DNA of 64,000 bases from Antennarius striatus. Taxonomy: Eukaryota; Chordata; Actinopteri; Lophiiformes; Antennariidae. Of this stretch, positions 11,352 through 22,794 are shown one piece after another; the first letter of the stretch is position 1; each line of letters begins with the position of its first letter. Where the stretch lies: assembly GCF_040054535.1 (NCBI RefSeq), contig NC_090791.1, positions 16,517,827 through 16,581,826 on the forward strand. The letters run 5' to 3'. The notes below the pieces were generated by a model that saw only the letters and a list, made by a program, of their open reading frames with translations, ran no database searches and was not told where the DNA came from. The position numbers were made by a program, and so were the translations under genes.

Positions 11352-14300
11352 ATGATGTCAAAAATGGACAGACGTACCAAATTTGGTAAGGCATGAAAAA
11401 TACTTTTCAGGATTTGGAATGTTAACTAAAAAGTAACATTTTTTTGTTTTTGTTTTTCTTCCAGACTATTGTCATTGCAGAAATAAACAACTAGTTATGA
11501 ACTACCCAGTTCTTCTGTCACAATATTTTTGATGAGTCTAAAAGATAAATTGTTATTAATTTTGTCTTTTATTGTTTGTTTCCCTTCCAGATTCTGTGAC
11601 CACAAATGAATCAATCGTTCATGATATCATACCTGAGAATTGTGAAATTGGTGTTTTAGACAGTGGAAAAACCATCAGAGATTTCATAGATGATAGAATT
11701 AAAGAGCGTGCTTCACAGGTGAGTATAGTGATATCATATCAGGACATTATATTAGCTGTAATGTTCAAGAAATTTCTTGAAGTCCAGTGGATTGATTTAA
11801 ACAGCTTTGGATAACTAACTGAGAATCAACGGAGAAATCTATAAGAGAGTGAAAGAACAAAAACTAAGTTTCTTGATAATTGCATGTATCTGCTCTTTTT
11901 CCACTCAGGACATTGAAGACCCATTCTATGTGGCAAATCTGGACCGCCTGTATATGACTCATCTCAGGTGGGTCGATAACTTACCTCGAGTCAGGCCTTT
12001 CTTTGCTGTTAAGTGCAACAACACACCAGCAGTTTTGAAGATGCTGAGAGCTTTGGGCACAGGATTTGACTGTGCCAGCAAGGTAAAATATGTTCTGGTT
12101 TTTTTTTCTATTGGTCATATTTATGGAGGAAGGTTGTCTCTTGCTTATCTGGTTTCTTAGTTTGCTAATGTGATGCATGTCTTGGTCTAACAGAATGAGA
12201 TTAAGCTGATCCTGTCCCTAGGAGGGACTCCCGATGATATAATTTATGCTCATACTATCAAACCACCATCACACATCAAATATGCCTACGCTCATGGCAT
12301 TAACAGAATGACTTTTGACAATGAGGAAGAACTGGTAAAAGTTTCTCTCAATCATCCCAATGCCAAGTAAGTGAAATAATGCTTATATATTTTTATGTCC
12401 GTATATAACATGTAAATGATTCTGTGAACACTGATTCTTGCAACTTTTTTCATTGGTGTGTCAGAATGGTGCTTCGTATAGCAGTGGATGATTCACAATC
12501 CACAGCAAAACTCAGTTCAAAGTTTGGAGCCAGTCTGGAGTCGGTTGGAAAACTGCTAAAACGTGCTAAAGAGCTGGGAATGGATGTCATTGGTGTCAGC
12601 TTTCATGCTGGCTCCTTGTGTTCCGGAAAAGGGACTTATAAACAGGCAATCGCTGATGCCCGACATGTTTTTGACATTGCGGTAGGTAATTGTCATGACA
12701 ACAGAACATTACAAATCCAACTTTATAAATTAAACATTTGTTCAAGTGTGATTTTCATGATTTGAAGTTCTTAAGTAATAAATCATATTATGGAAATACA
12801 CATATTATTGCACAATACATGGCCAAGCAGCATGTATTTCCCATAATGGAAATATTTGGAGTGGAAATTATACAATTCCTTTTGCATAAAATGTCATTCA
12901 GTTTAACAAAATGTTGTGAATTCAGTTGTAACAATGTCATGTTTTCAGTATCTCAGCAAAAGTAGAAAATAATTACTTATGAGCTACAGCAGAGTTGTGA
13001 TGTCAGAGTTATGGGGTCTGGACCTAACTCTGACACCACAACTCTGCTGTAGCTCATAAGTATTATTTTCTACTTTTGCTGGGATACACACGAAGGAAAC
13101 ATGCATCACATGGATGTGCTACTCTAGCTATAACTTGAATTGTCTTGCTTTTTCACAACTTTTCTTCTCTCCCAAATGATATACCTGTACTTAAATAATG
13201 CAATCATGTCTCCTAGTTATTGCATTATTTACTCCATGTTGTCAACTGTTATAGTTATTGAGTCATTCTCTAGGGTAATTATGGCAATTGTAGGTAGTAT
13301 GGCAGTGGGTAGAGGCAACAGCGCTACCCACTGTCGTTAGACTTATCTCTGTGGACCCTACAATGAACTGGCAGCTTGTCCAGGGTGTACCCCCCCTCTC
13401 ACCAATAGCCAGTTGGGATAGGCTCCAGCATAATTTTTCCAGCATATGTCGTATGATGAGACAATTACAATTGTCTTTCTTTAAGGAGATGATTGAATGA
13501 ATTAGGGCGATGGCTGCTGTCACCAGCTTCCTATCCACAGAGGTACTTTTGTTTGTTTGAGCGCTGGAGCTGACATTCACTCAGAATCTTAACATTGTTT
13601 GTGTCTTTTGGGTTTTTTTGCAGAATTTTTTGGGATTCAAAATGAGCCTCTTGGATATTGGAGGGGGATTTTCTGCAAGAAAGGATTTAAAACTTCAATT
13701 TGAAGAGGTAAAACGACAAAAATATGCTAGTATTAAGTAGCCTGCTTTCTTTTTGTTTTTGTGGCCTGGGTAAAATGATGACCGCTCAGAAGGAGGGAAC
13801 CATGAAAGTGTTTTTAACCTTTTTTTGTTTTTGCCTTTCTAGATTTCAGAAGTAATTAATGAAGCGCTTGATGAATTTTTCCCGTCAGAAAGTGGAGTGA
13901 CAGTTATTGCAGAACCAGGTCAATTCTATGCCCAACCAGTCTTCACATTGGCAGCAAACGTTGTTGGCAAAAAGTTTGTTATGGATGATGACAAAAAAAG
14001 AGGTAATGTTGCTTCTGAAGCCAAACCATTTCAGGGCTGGTGTTGTACCAACTTTGATTGTTTTAATTGTATATTTCCAGCTGGTGACATAAAGAAAATG
14101 ATGATCTACATTAATGAGGGACTGTATGGTGCCCTTGGTTTGGTTACTGTTCATCCTGGACTCACCAACATTCAACCATATCCCTACAGGGTAAATACCA
14201 AGTCAACACAGAGAAATGCCATTATTGGTTCACTTTTCAAAACAAATTACGTTTAATATCAATTTAATTGACAATGGCCAATGTAAACAAAAAAAATCCT

Positions 14301-14777
14301 GTTCTACAACCTGTCTCTCTGTGCTTCCCTTCTTATAATGATAATTCCATTAAGAATTGAGTTAAGAATTTGCCACCTGCATGAGCGAAAAGCTTCTTCA
14401 ATCCTGCTTATCTGCGTGATTTCAGGCTTGTAAAGTATGCTGAACTATGCAGTCACAGTCAGAACTGTTGTGAAGTGGAAATTAGATTTGCTATTTTTTC
14501 CTCCCAACAGGCTGTGAAGAACAGTGAGAAGCGATACAATACTGTTTTCTGGGGACCAACCTGTGACTCCACGGACAAACTTCTCGGAACACACTGTCTT
14601 CCAGAGATGCAAATTGGGGAATGGATTCTAATGGATGACATAGGTGCTTACTCTGTCACTATGAGCACTGAATTTAATGGATTTAAGAGAACACAACTTT
14701 ACACTGTTGTATCAGCTGACACTTGGAGTACCTTACACCTTTATGACATCTACAACAAATTGGGGAATGGATTCTAA
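11352..14777 (+). CDS. Ornithine decarboxylase-like protein A (nine coding exons)
   Basis: Exons: 11352-11385, 11591-11718, 11909-12082, 12194-12366, 12465-12681, 13624-13707, 13843-14002, 14081-14190, 14511-14777. All joins have GT..AG borders and preserve frame, giving 448 residues (family about 450-460). It is a fold-type III PLP enzyme. Seen: PLP lysine in PFFAVKCN (about residue 89), GTGFDCASK, LDIGGGF, WGPTCD with catalytic Cys (about 378), and GAYSV. Compared with vertebrate ODC1 numbering, Arg277 is Gln (AEPGQ), and Tyr331-Asp332, which bind the substrate end, are Val-His (TVHPG). Activity on ornithine is therefore doubtful. It could use another amino acid, or act as an antizyme-inhibitor-like pseudoenzyme. 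The C-terminal degradation tail of mammalian ODC is absent, and the C-terminus is altered by a local duplication. The start is one of two adjacent ATGs. Confidence 0.9.
12948..13087. repeat. Long inverted repeat in intron 5 of gene A
   Basis: Two arms of roughly 62-66 bp, nearly perfectly complementary (TCAGCAAAAGTAGAAAATAA on the left, its complement ending at 13087), with a short centre around 13012-13022. Gene B's intron keeps only one arm and the centre (about 24398-24475). Can form a long hairpin in RNA or DNA. Confidence 0.88.
13290..13445. repeat. Interspersed repeat fragment
   Basis: Contains GTCCAGGGTGTACCCCCC and AGTTGGGATAGGCTCCAGCA, phrases common in dispersed fish repeats (read in reverse). 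No coding potential. The family is not assigned. It is absent from the equivalent intron of gene B. Confidence 0.5.
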
Positions 14778-14902
14778 TGGATGACATAGGTGCTTACTCT
14801 GTCACTATGAGCACTGAATTTAATGGATTTAAAAGAACACAACTTTACACTGTTGTATCAGCTGACACTTGGAGTACCTTACACCTTTATGATATCTACA
14901 AC
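14611..14902 (+). repeat. 146-bp tandem duplication in the last exon of gene A
   Basis: 14611-14756 and 14757-14902 are near-identical. Because 146 is not a multiple of three, translation leaving the first unit enters the second out of frame and stops within a few codons (stop at 14775-14777). The old C-terminal codons and stop survive unused at the end of the second unit (about 14910). Confidence 0.93.
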
Positions 14903-15349
14903 ATATTTTAATCACCCTATACATGTCAGTCCTTAAAGAACAAACTTAAATCATTTTAAAGTCACATTAACAATTCAGAACATTCCACACAATAATTAAC
15001 AGAATTTAAAAAAAATAATTTATCATAAAAACGCATACATATAACCAGTAATGTCTGGTAGACTTGATGTTGGGTCAGAGTTATGGTTAGGGTCAGTAAG
15101 TCTTTATTGTTTCTTTGAGATTTTTGGAAAATCTTTTGAAATTCAGGTAAAAGTGTTACTAGTGACGATTTGTACATTTGTGTAGTCCTACAATGGATGT
15201 TATGGAGTGGTTGCTAACAATTATTTTCTTTGTAGTACTCAAATGCAGTATTTGAGGTTATCATATACTACGCTGTAGCCCAACGAGAAAGCCATATTTT
15301 TTGTTAGAAGTTAAATGTTATTGTTTAATCTCTTAACACACTGCATTTC

Positions 15350-15355
15350 AATAAA
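15350..15355 (+). terminator. Poly(A) signal of gene A
   Basis: AATAAA about 570 bp after the stop, in TTTCAATAAAGTGA. The same motif and context are kept in gene B (28052-28057), whereas sequence around it has diverged. Confidence 0.5.
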
Positions 15356-16129
15356 GTGACAAGGTAAAAACTTGTTTGATGAAATGTCTTACTTCTGTTT
15401 CTCTGACAGTTTCCAGTTTATTCAACTGTTGATTGAGTGATAAAAGCATCATATTTCCTTTAGATCTAAAGAAAAATTTGTTATTGCAGTTTGACACTAG
15501 CTCAGTCCAATGGACTTGTATTGGGTCGCTGTTTCTTATTCTCCTTTTAATTAGAAATGCATTAAAAAAGGATTTTCAAACAATCAGTATGAACAGTGAG
15601 GAATCACAACAGGTCTGAAATGGATTTATATTTATTAGAAGGTTTTTTGTTAATATTTGTGTTTCATGAAAATGTCTTTGATCAAGACCACATACCTAAT
15701 TACAGAACAAGTTTCACATACACAGATCCTAAATGAAGACGTTGTTGAACAAGTGTATGAAGAAGTATAAATTGACCCCTGACCTGACAAACCCTGAAGA
15801 TAGACAAGGACCTTACTGCCATTATCCCCCTCAGGCTCCTAAATCTACGCTCATGTTCCGCTTTGGGATTTGGACTATATAAGTGTGTAGTCAGACTCTT
15901 CAACATTGTATTCAAATTTAAATTTACACATCTAAATCACTGTCTATACTTGGACTAGTTCACTGTATTCTTACAAGATGAAACATAAAATATAAAATCA
16001 GCCGAAAAAACAACCAGTCAGTCTATGACAGAGACTCAAATCACTTCTACAATAACAGGACAGTCTGAACTTGATCAGTATCACAGAAGGCCTTCATCCT
16101 CTCATTCTTCTCACAGCTCCAGACACAAA

Positions 16130-16960
16130 CAAGAAGGCAGTCAGAGACTGCAACAGAGCCCTGGCCTCGGATTTAGAGGTGCTGATCCTCATCCCACTCG
16201 CGTCACACTGAGCTGCAAATCATCACAGTGCACACTGAAGGTCCAGGTTTGATGAGGTCAACAGGACAACATCATTCGCAAAAAGCAGAGATGAATCCTT
16301 TGGTCCCTAAACCAGACTCCCTCCGGATCCTGGCAGCACCTAGAAATTCTGTCCATAAAGATTATGAACAGAACCAGTGACAGAGGGAAGCCCTACTGAA
16401 GTCCAATATGAGCCTGGAGCAAGTCTAACTTACTACTGGCAATGCGTAGCAAGCTCTTGCTTTGGTCATACAAGGACCGGACAGCCCTCAGCAAAGGGCC
16501 CCAAACCACATACTCCTGACGCACTCCCCACAAAAAACCACAGGGTACGCGGTCAAATGCCTTTTCCAGATCCACAAAACACATTTGGACTGGTTGAGCA
16601 AACTCCCATGAACCCTCGAGCATTTGATGGAGAGTGTAGAGCTGGTGCAGTGTTCCACGACCGGGACGAAAACTGACTTGTTTCCGCGGTTTGACTATAG
16701 GTCTGATCCTCCTCTCTAGTACCCTGGAACAGACTTTCCCCGGGAGGCTGAGGAGTGTGATCCCCCTTTAGTTGGAACACACCTTCCAGTCCCCCTTTTC
16801 GAAAAGAGGGACCATCGCCCCGGTCTGCCAATCCAAAGGTACTGTCCCCGACTGCCATGCGATGTTACAGAGACGTGTCAACCATGACAGTCCCTGCACA
16901 TCCAGAGATTTGAGGTACCCAGGGCGAATCCCAGGGCGTTTACCTTCTCTTTGATTATTT
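16130..16960 (-). mobile_element. LINE reverse transcriptase fragment
   Basis: On the minus strand 16623-16393 reads CFVDLEKAFDRVPCGFLWGV and LLRAVRSLYDQSKSLLRIA, an RT domain segment. Flanking parts on both sides continue the same element in shifted frames. Probably the same family as the 3' fragment at 340-800. No intact domain. Confidence 0.7.
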
Positions 16961-17105
16961 CATTAACCTGTCTCCATCTGCTTCTGTCGCCTCACCTCTA
17001 AATATATTCAGTCTATGCTTTTTCCTTCATGTTACAGATGATGATTCCAAGTATCATCCTCACCACTCTCATGGTTTCTCATGAGTATTCCATATTCTCT
17101 AGCGC

Positions 17106-17917
17106 AGTGGTCCCCAACCTTTTTTGCGCCATGGACCAGTTTCATCTGAGACAATATTTTCACAGACCGGCATTCATTTGCTCGATAATTTTTAATGACG
17201 CCAGGACAGCTTTAGTCCAATAATAAAGTATACGCAGTGGTTTTATGTAAAATGCAGACATCAACAGACAAAGCACCATTTTTCTATAAATTGATAATCA
17301 AAACACAATTGAAGTGACTGCACTGATGAGGTTTACTTTGAAATATAACAACGTACAATCAGTGCATTCAACGTAGGAGAAATACTGATCATTTCCAATG
17401 AAAGAGTGAAGTCAATCAAATAATAATAGTTGTTATAATGCGAATTAGTGATTGGGGACCGCTGATCTAGGGGTAACGAGAGACAGTGACACCTGAAGTG
17501 TGTTCCGGACATCCAGTCTACTGAACAGTTTGGTTTTCTTCACAGTCACTGCAGAAAATCCCACTCCACCACTCCACCAAGACAGGAGGTTGGAAATGGA
17601 AGCAGGGTTTACAATACTTTTTGGGTGATCTCAGGATAATCCGCCTTGACTTTAATCCAGAACACTGGTATGGTTGTGGGCGCTTAACTTAGGGGTAGAG
17701 GCTGGTAACCTGTCACATGACCAAGCCCTGTCAAGCGGGACAGACGCATGCATTCATTTGTGTGTCACTCCGCACAGAAGTCACTTTTCAAAATAAAACA
17801 TCTTTCAGACTCCGAAATACATAAAGGGGAAGTAATGTAAATTATTTTTTCTTTCTGTGCGGCCCAGTACCAAAAGACCCACGGACCGGTCCGCGGCCGG
17901 GGGTTGAGGATTACTGC
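17106..17917. mobile_element. Non-autonomous hAT-type element
   Basis: Left end CAGTGGTCCCCAACC, right end GGGGTTGAGGATTACTG as an imperfect inverted copy. An internal GATTGGGGACCGCTGATCT at about 17450 may mark a composite of two copies. The right segment (TTTCTTTCTGTGCGGCCCAG) is shared with 29341-29550. No target duplication could be confirmed. Confidence 0.6.
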
Positions 17918-17954
17918 TCAAGTGAACTGAGCTACTGCCTCCTAAAACGAGCCT

Positions 17955-18034
17955 TGCAGCAGTGGGATTCGACCCATGCCCTGATAGAGGCTGGAGCCTT
18001 AATCCAGCGCCTTAGACCCCTTGGCCACATTACT
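17955..18034 (-). pseudogene. tRNA-Leu(AAG) pseudogene
   Basis: On the minus strand the D-arm text TGGCCAAGGGGTCTAAGGC, anticodon arm CTGGA-TTAAGGC-TCCAG (anticodon AAG), a variable arm, and GTCGAATCCCAC T-arm are all recognisable. The acceptor stem (AGTAATG / TGCTGCA) has mismatches and the T loop lacks one base, so it is probably dead, or part of a tRNA-derived repeat. Confidence 0.75.
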
Positions 18035-18119
18035 AATATGACTATTATCTCTATTCCACTGTGTTTTGCTGCCAAATACTAAGTGTGGTGTGTGATCATA
18101 ACATTCATTCATTCATCTT

Positions 18120-18295
18120 CTTCAATCAATAAATCAACCTTTATTTGAATAGTGCTTAATCACATCAATAGACATTTCAAAGCACTTTAGCAGATAGAGA
18201 AACCCAACAGGACCCTCCAGAGCAACAACCAGTCAATCTGTTTTTCCCCACAGTGGCGGAGGAAAACTCCCTCATTGAGGGAATCATCACATTGA
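18120..18295 (-). mobile_element. L2-like LINE/SINE 3' tail
   Basis: In reverse, it reads a GAGGGAGTTTTCCTCCGCC segment, AAAGTGCTTTGAAATGTC and GTGATTAAGCACTATTCAAA. The same tail occurs at 31680-31892 (+) and 32640-32850 (-). Confidence 0.6.
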
Positions 18296-18715
18296 CCTTC
18301 TGGTGATCAAAGTTCATCTTTCAAGTTTGCTGCTTGGTAATGTCTGTTCACATCATGAGGGAAGGCTCATTATTTAAATTTGAATTCAGTTTTGAACACA
18401 AGATTTACAATGGGAAATGGGTAAATAACACAAGTGATTCTCATATTTTAACAATTCCAAGTGAAACACGCATCTATAGAATGTTTGTAAGTTTGTGATA
18501 TGGTTCTGTTAGCCCAGAATGTGGGTGGGGCTGCCCTTCTATGATGAGCCACATATATGAACAGAGCCATTTTAGTGAGTCATTTTCTCTAAACATAAAT
18601 AATGTAGCCGCAAGAGGGCACAAGCCAGTGTCTTATTGCACTGGTCCCAAGCCCGGATAAATACAGAGGGTTTTGTCAGGAAGGGCATCTGACGTACAAC
18701 TTTTGCCAAATCAAT

Positions 18716-19540
18716 ATGCGAATTGAATATATGACTTCCATACCGGATCGATCGAGGCCCGGGTTAACAACGACTGCCATTGGTGCTGTTGACCTCTACA
18801 GGGTGCCGGTGGAAATTGGACTACTGGTGGTTGAAGAAGGAGAGGAGGAAAGTGTGTTTACAGGAAGAGAGAGAAGAGAAATCCAAGATATAGGACTAAG
18901 AGTAGGGACGTTGACTGATGGAGCTATGACAGGAAAAGGTAGAGAGTTGGTTGACACGATGCAGGGGAGGAAGGTAGACAAACTGTGTGTACAGGAGACC
19001 AGGTGGAAAGGTAGCAAGGCTAGAAGTTTAGGGGCAGGGCTCAAGTTGTTCTATCATGGTGTAGATAGGAAGAGAAATGGAGTAGGAGTTATCTTGAAGG
19101 AGGAGTTTGTTAGGAATGTCCTGGAGGTAGAAAGAGTGTCAGATAGAGTGATGAGTCTGAAGCTAGAAATTGAAGGTGTGATGTTCAATGTTGTTAGTGG
19201 GTGTGCTCCACAGGTAGGATGTGAGCTGGAGGAGAAGGAGAAATTCTGGTTGGACTTTGACAAAGTGATGCACAGCATACCTAGAAGTGAGAGAGTTGTC
19301 ATTGGTGCAGACTTCAATGGACATGTTAGTGCAGGTAACAGAGGTGATAAGGAGGTGATGGGCAGGTTTGGTATCCAGGAGAGGAATGCAGAAGGACAGA
19401 TGGTGGTTGTCTTTGCAAAAAGGATGGAAATGGTTATAGTGAATACTTTATTCCAGAAGAGGCAGGAACATAGAGTGACCTATAAGAGTGGAGGTAGGAG
19501 CACACAGGTAGACTACATCTTGTGTAGATGTGTAATCTGA
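18716..19540 (+). pseudogene. RTE AP-endonuclease domain
   Basis: Reads an apurinic-endonuclease-type nuclease: VQETRWKGSK (catalytic Glu), GVGVILKEEFV, IGADFNGHV (catalytic Asp/Asn pair) and STQVDYILCR (Asp of the C-terminal motif). The frame is lost at about 19530 by a one-base change relative to the minus-strand copy near 55990, where the frame continues. In a live element this domain nicks target DNA. Confidence 0.88.
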
Positions 19541-19601
19541 AGGAGATCAGTGACTGCAAAGTAGTGGTAGGTGAGAGAGTAGCCAAACGGCATAGGATGG
19601 T

Positions 19602-20249
19602 GTGTGTAGGATGACTCTGATGGTGAGGAAAAAGAAGAGGACAAAGACAGAGCAGAGGATGAAATGGTGGAAGCTGAAAAAGAAAGAGTGTTGCATGACT
19701 TTTAGGGAGGAGTTAAGACAGGCTCTGGGTGGTCAGGAGGTGCTTCCAGATGACTGGACAACTACAGCTAATGTGATCAGGGAGACAGGTAGGAGAGTAT
19801 TTGGTGTGTCATCTGGAAGGAAAGTAGATAAGGAGACTTGGTGGTGGAATGAGGAGGTACAGGAGTATATACAGAGAAAGAGGTTAGCTAATAAGAAGTG
19901 GGACACTGAGAGGACTGAGGAGAGTAGACAGGAGTACAGGGAGCTGCAGCGTAAGGTGAAAGTAGAGGTAGAAAGGCAAAACAAGGGGCTTATGATGACT
20001 TGTATGCAAGGGTGGACAGTAAGGAGGGGAAAAACTGATCTATACAAGTTGGCAAGGCAGAGAAATGGAGATGGGAAGGACGTGCAGCAGGTTAGGGTGA
20101 TTAAAGACAGGGATGGAAGTCTATTGACAGGTGCCAGTAGTGTCATGGGAAGATGGAAAGAGTACTTTGAAGAGTTGATGAATGAGGAAAATCAGAGAGA
20201 ACAAAGACTAAAGGGTGGCTGTTGTGGACCAGGAATTAGCAAAGATTAG
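19602..20249 (+). pseudogene. RTE linker region between endonuclease and RT
   Basis: Basic, Glu/Lys-rich segment with EQRMKWWKLKKKECCMTF, KETWWWNEEVQEYIQRKRLA and GRWKEYFEELMNEENQREQR. It is conserved with the minus-strand RTE fragment and with copy A. A frameshift at about 20210 separates it from the RT. Confidence 0.8.
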
Positions 20250-21053
20250 TCAGAATGAAGTGAGGAGGGCATTGAAGAGGATGAAGAGTAGAAAGGCACT
20301 TGGTCCTGATTATATACCTTTGGAGGTATGGAAGTGTCTAGGAGAGGTGGCAGTAGAGTTTCTGACTGGGTTGTTCAACAGGATCTTAGATAGTGAGAAG
20401 ATGCCTGAGAAAAATTTTAAAACAAGGGAGATGGGCAGAGTTGTGGAAACTACAAAGGAATAAAGCTGATGAGCCATACAATGAAGTTATGGGAAAGAGT
20501 ATTTGAAGTTCGACTAAGGGCAGAAGTGAGCATTTGTGAGCAGCAGTATGGTTTCATGCCAAAAAAGAGTACTACAGATGCAGTATTTGCTTTGAGGATG
20601 TTGATAGAGAAGAAGTACAGAGAAGGCCAGACAGAGCTGCATTGTATTTTCATAGATATGGAGAAAGCTTATGACAGGGTGCCCAAAGAGGAACTGTGGT
20701 ATTGTATGAGGAAGTCTGGAGTGGCAGAGAAGTATATTAGAGCGGTGCAGGACATGTATGAGGACTGTAAGACAGTGGTGAGGTGTGCTGTAGGTGTGAC
20801 AGAGGAGTTCAAGGTGGAGGTGGGACTGCATCAGGGATCAGCTCTGAGCCCCTTCTTGTTCACTATGGTGATGGACAGGCTGACAGACGAGGTTAGACAG
20901 GAATCTCCATGGACTATGATGTTTGCAGATGACATTGTGATCTGCAGTGAGAGCAGGGAACAGGTGGAGGAGAAGCTAGAGAGGTGGAGGTTTGTCCTGG
21001 AAAGGAGAGGAATGAAGGTTAGCCGCAGTAAGACAGAGTACATGTGTGAATGA
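20215..21053 (+). pseudogene. RTE reverse transcriptase
   Basis: Two successive frames (20215-20463 and 20469-21053) give the RT palm, with FIDMEKAYDRVPKEELW, LHQGSALSPFLF and MMFADDIVICSES. The FADD catalytic box is intact, but the ORF is frameshifted at about 20415 and again at about 21050, where the C-terminal part continues (21046-21501). Confidence 0.88.
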
Positions 21054-22678
21054 GAGGGACCCAAGTGGAAGAGTGAGGTTACAGGGAGAAGAGATCAAGA
21101 AGGTGGTGGATTTTAAGTACTTAGGGTCAACAGTCAATGGAGAGTGTGGAAAAGAGGTGAAGAAGCGTGTACAGGCAGGATGGAACAGGTGGAGAAAAGT
21201 GTCAGGTGTGATGTGTGATAGAAGAGTTTCAGCTAAAATGAAAGGAAAGGTGTACAAACCTGTGGTGAGACCAGCGATGTTGTTTGGTCTAGAGACAGTG
21301 TCACTGAGGAAAAGACAGGAGACAGAGCTGGAGGTAGCAGAGATGAAGATGCTGAGGTTTTCTTTGGGAGTGACCAGGAAGGATAGGATCGGGTATGAGT
21401 ACATTAGAGGGACAGCACATGTTAGAGGTTTTGTAGATAAAGTTTTGAACTGCCAGGCAGGAGGCCTAAAGGAAGACCAAAGAGGAGGTTTATGGATATA
21501 GTGACAGAGGACATGACGGTAGTTGGTGTGAAAGAAGAAGATGCAGAAGACAGGGTTAGATGGAGGCCATTGATTTGCTGTGGCGACCCCTGAAGGGAAA
21601 AGCCAAAAGGAAATCAAGAAGATTTTCTCTAAACATAAACAAAAGTTGACAACAGCTGCACTGTGACTTGTTATATAAAGATATTAAATGAGTTAACAAA
21701 GAAAACAGTAGAACCTCAGGGCTATATTTGGCCGTTTGACTGTAAACTACCAGTATGTTGCCAGACTGGGTGTAACTTTTTGAATGCTTACAAGGATATT
21801 AAGCATTACGTAAACTTAATGTTTGTGTCAGAAATATTTAAATCATTCATTTCAGAAAAAAAGGTCAAAAAACACTTTAAAAAATATGCTGATCTTTAAA
21901 TTTCCCTGGAGAAGGCAAACCTAAGCCCTCCCTTTAAAGGAAATGGGAAACTTCACTTAGGACTAATAAGACACCAATACGAAGAATTTAATTTTAACAC
22001 AAATATTGACCTTATACAGCTTATGACATCCTTTGCATTAAGATAAGGAACTTGAACTGAGTTTGACATACGAGAAACAAAATACCACAACTCTCTTAAC
22101 ATTGTTCGACTATAAGTTATATCATAGTGAGTTTAATTTTTTCTCTGGCCCTTCCTGTGACTAACCATCCAGTTTTCATCCAATTTTTCTCACACTCTTT
22201 CTTCTGCTGCAGCTAATAAGTAATTATGTGACAATTATGCAATGAAAAAAACATAGTTTCTCATATAGAACTGAATAAAGAAAAATATAATAAACCCGTC
22301 TGGCTGGTTCATGTCTAATCTGTTTGTTTTATGACAATGAATCACATGTTGCTATATGGTTTGTTTTGCACCTGAACAGCTGTTTATTTTTACTTTTATG
22401 GGTTTTTTTTAACAGTAGGTGGCTACAGATAGTTTTATCTACAGTCTTGTGTTGATTTGTGTCATTAGACTTATTTCCAGTCTTCTTTCTTTTGGGAACT
22501 TTAATTTAAACAATCTGTATGTGCTTGCACAGACATTGATAGCACAACACGTATTTCCTTGTCAATCACATATCATTCTAACCACAAAAGGACAGAGCAC
22601 ACAGATAACAAATGATACACATTAGGCTAATTCAGGTTGACAGTCTGCTCATCCCTGAAGGAGGGTCAAACCCAACAC

Positions 22679-22684
22679 TATAAA
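22679..22684 (+). promoter_or_regulatory. TATA box of decarboxylase-like gene B
   Basis: TATAAA in the block shared with gene A (11239-11244). The two blocks are identical over roughly 165 bp up to the first exon. Confidence 0.55.
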
Positions 22685-22794
22685 GATCACAGCCAATGAG
22701 CACTCTGGACTCCTCTGCAGAGTTCCATTGACGCACTTGTTGAAAAGCCCAGCATTGTATCCTCAGCACTTCAGAAGATCTGAAATTTACAATA

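Larger units (their letters stand above)
4190..16130. repeat. Tandem segmental duplication, copy A
   Basis: Sequence from about 4190 (TTGCTGCTTGATAGTG region) to about 16130 (CACAGCTCCAGACACAAAC) matches 18310-28565 in the same orientation. Shared parts include flanks, a ~165-bp promoter block, all nine exons and most intron ends of the decarboxylase-like gene, and 3' flank. The copies differ mainly by transposon insertions. Edges are estimated by eye. Confidence 0.85.
18600..21621 (+). mobile_element. RTE-clade LINE, near full-length, copy B
   Basis: Flanked by the perfect 18-bp target duplication ATTTTCTCTAAACATAAA (18582-18599 and 21622-21639). Copy A has an empty site at about 4480-4495. 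The 5' end carries the usual CAAGCCCGGATAAATACAGAGG leader; the 3' end has GTGGCGACCCCTGAAGGGAA and a short A/G-rich tail. The ORF is broken into at least three frames, so it is recent but inactive. Confidence 0.9.

Noticed and set aside
11464-11532. Extra exon between exons 1 and 2 of gene A (AG-preceded ACTATTGTCATTGC)
   Set aside because: It contains a stop in the joined frame and the copy in gene B has an additional early stop; exon 1 to exon 2 joins cleanly without it.
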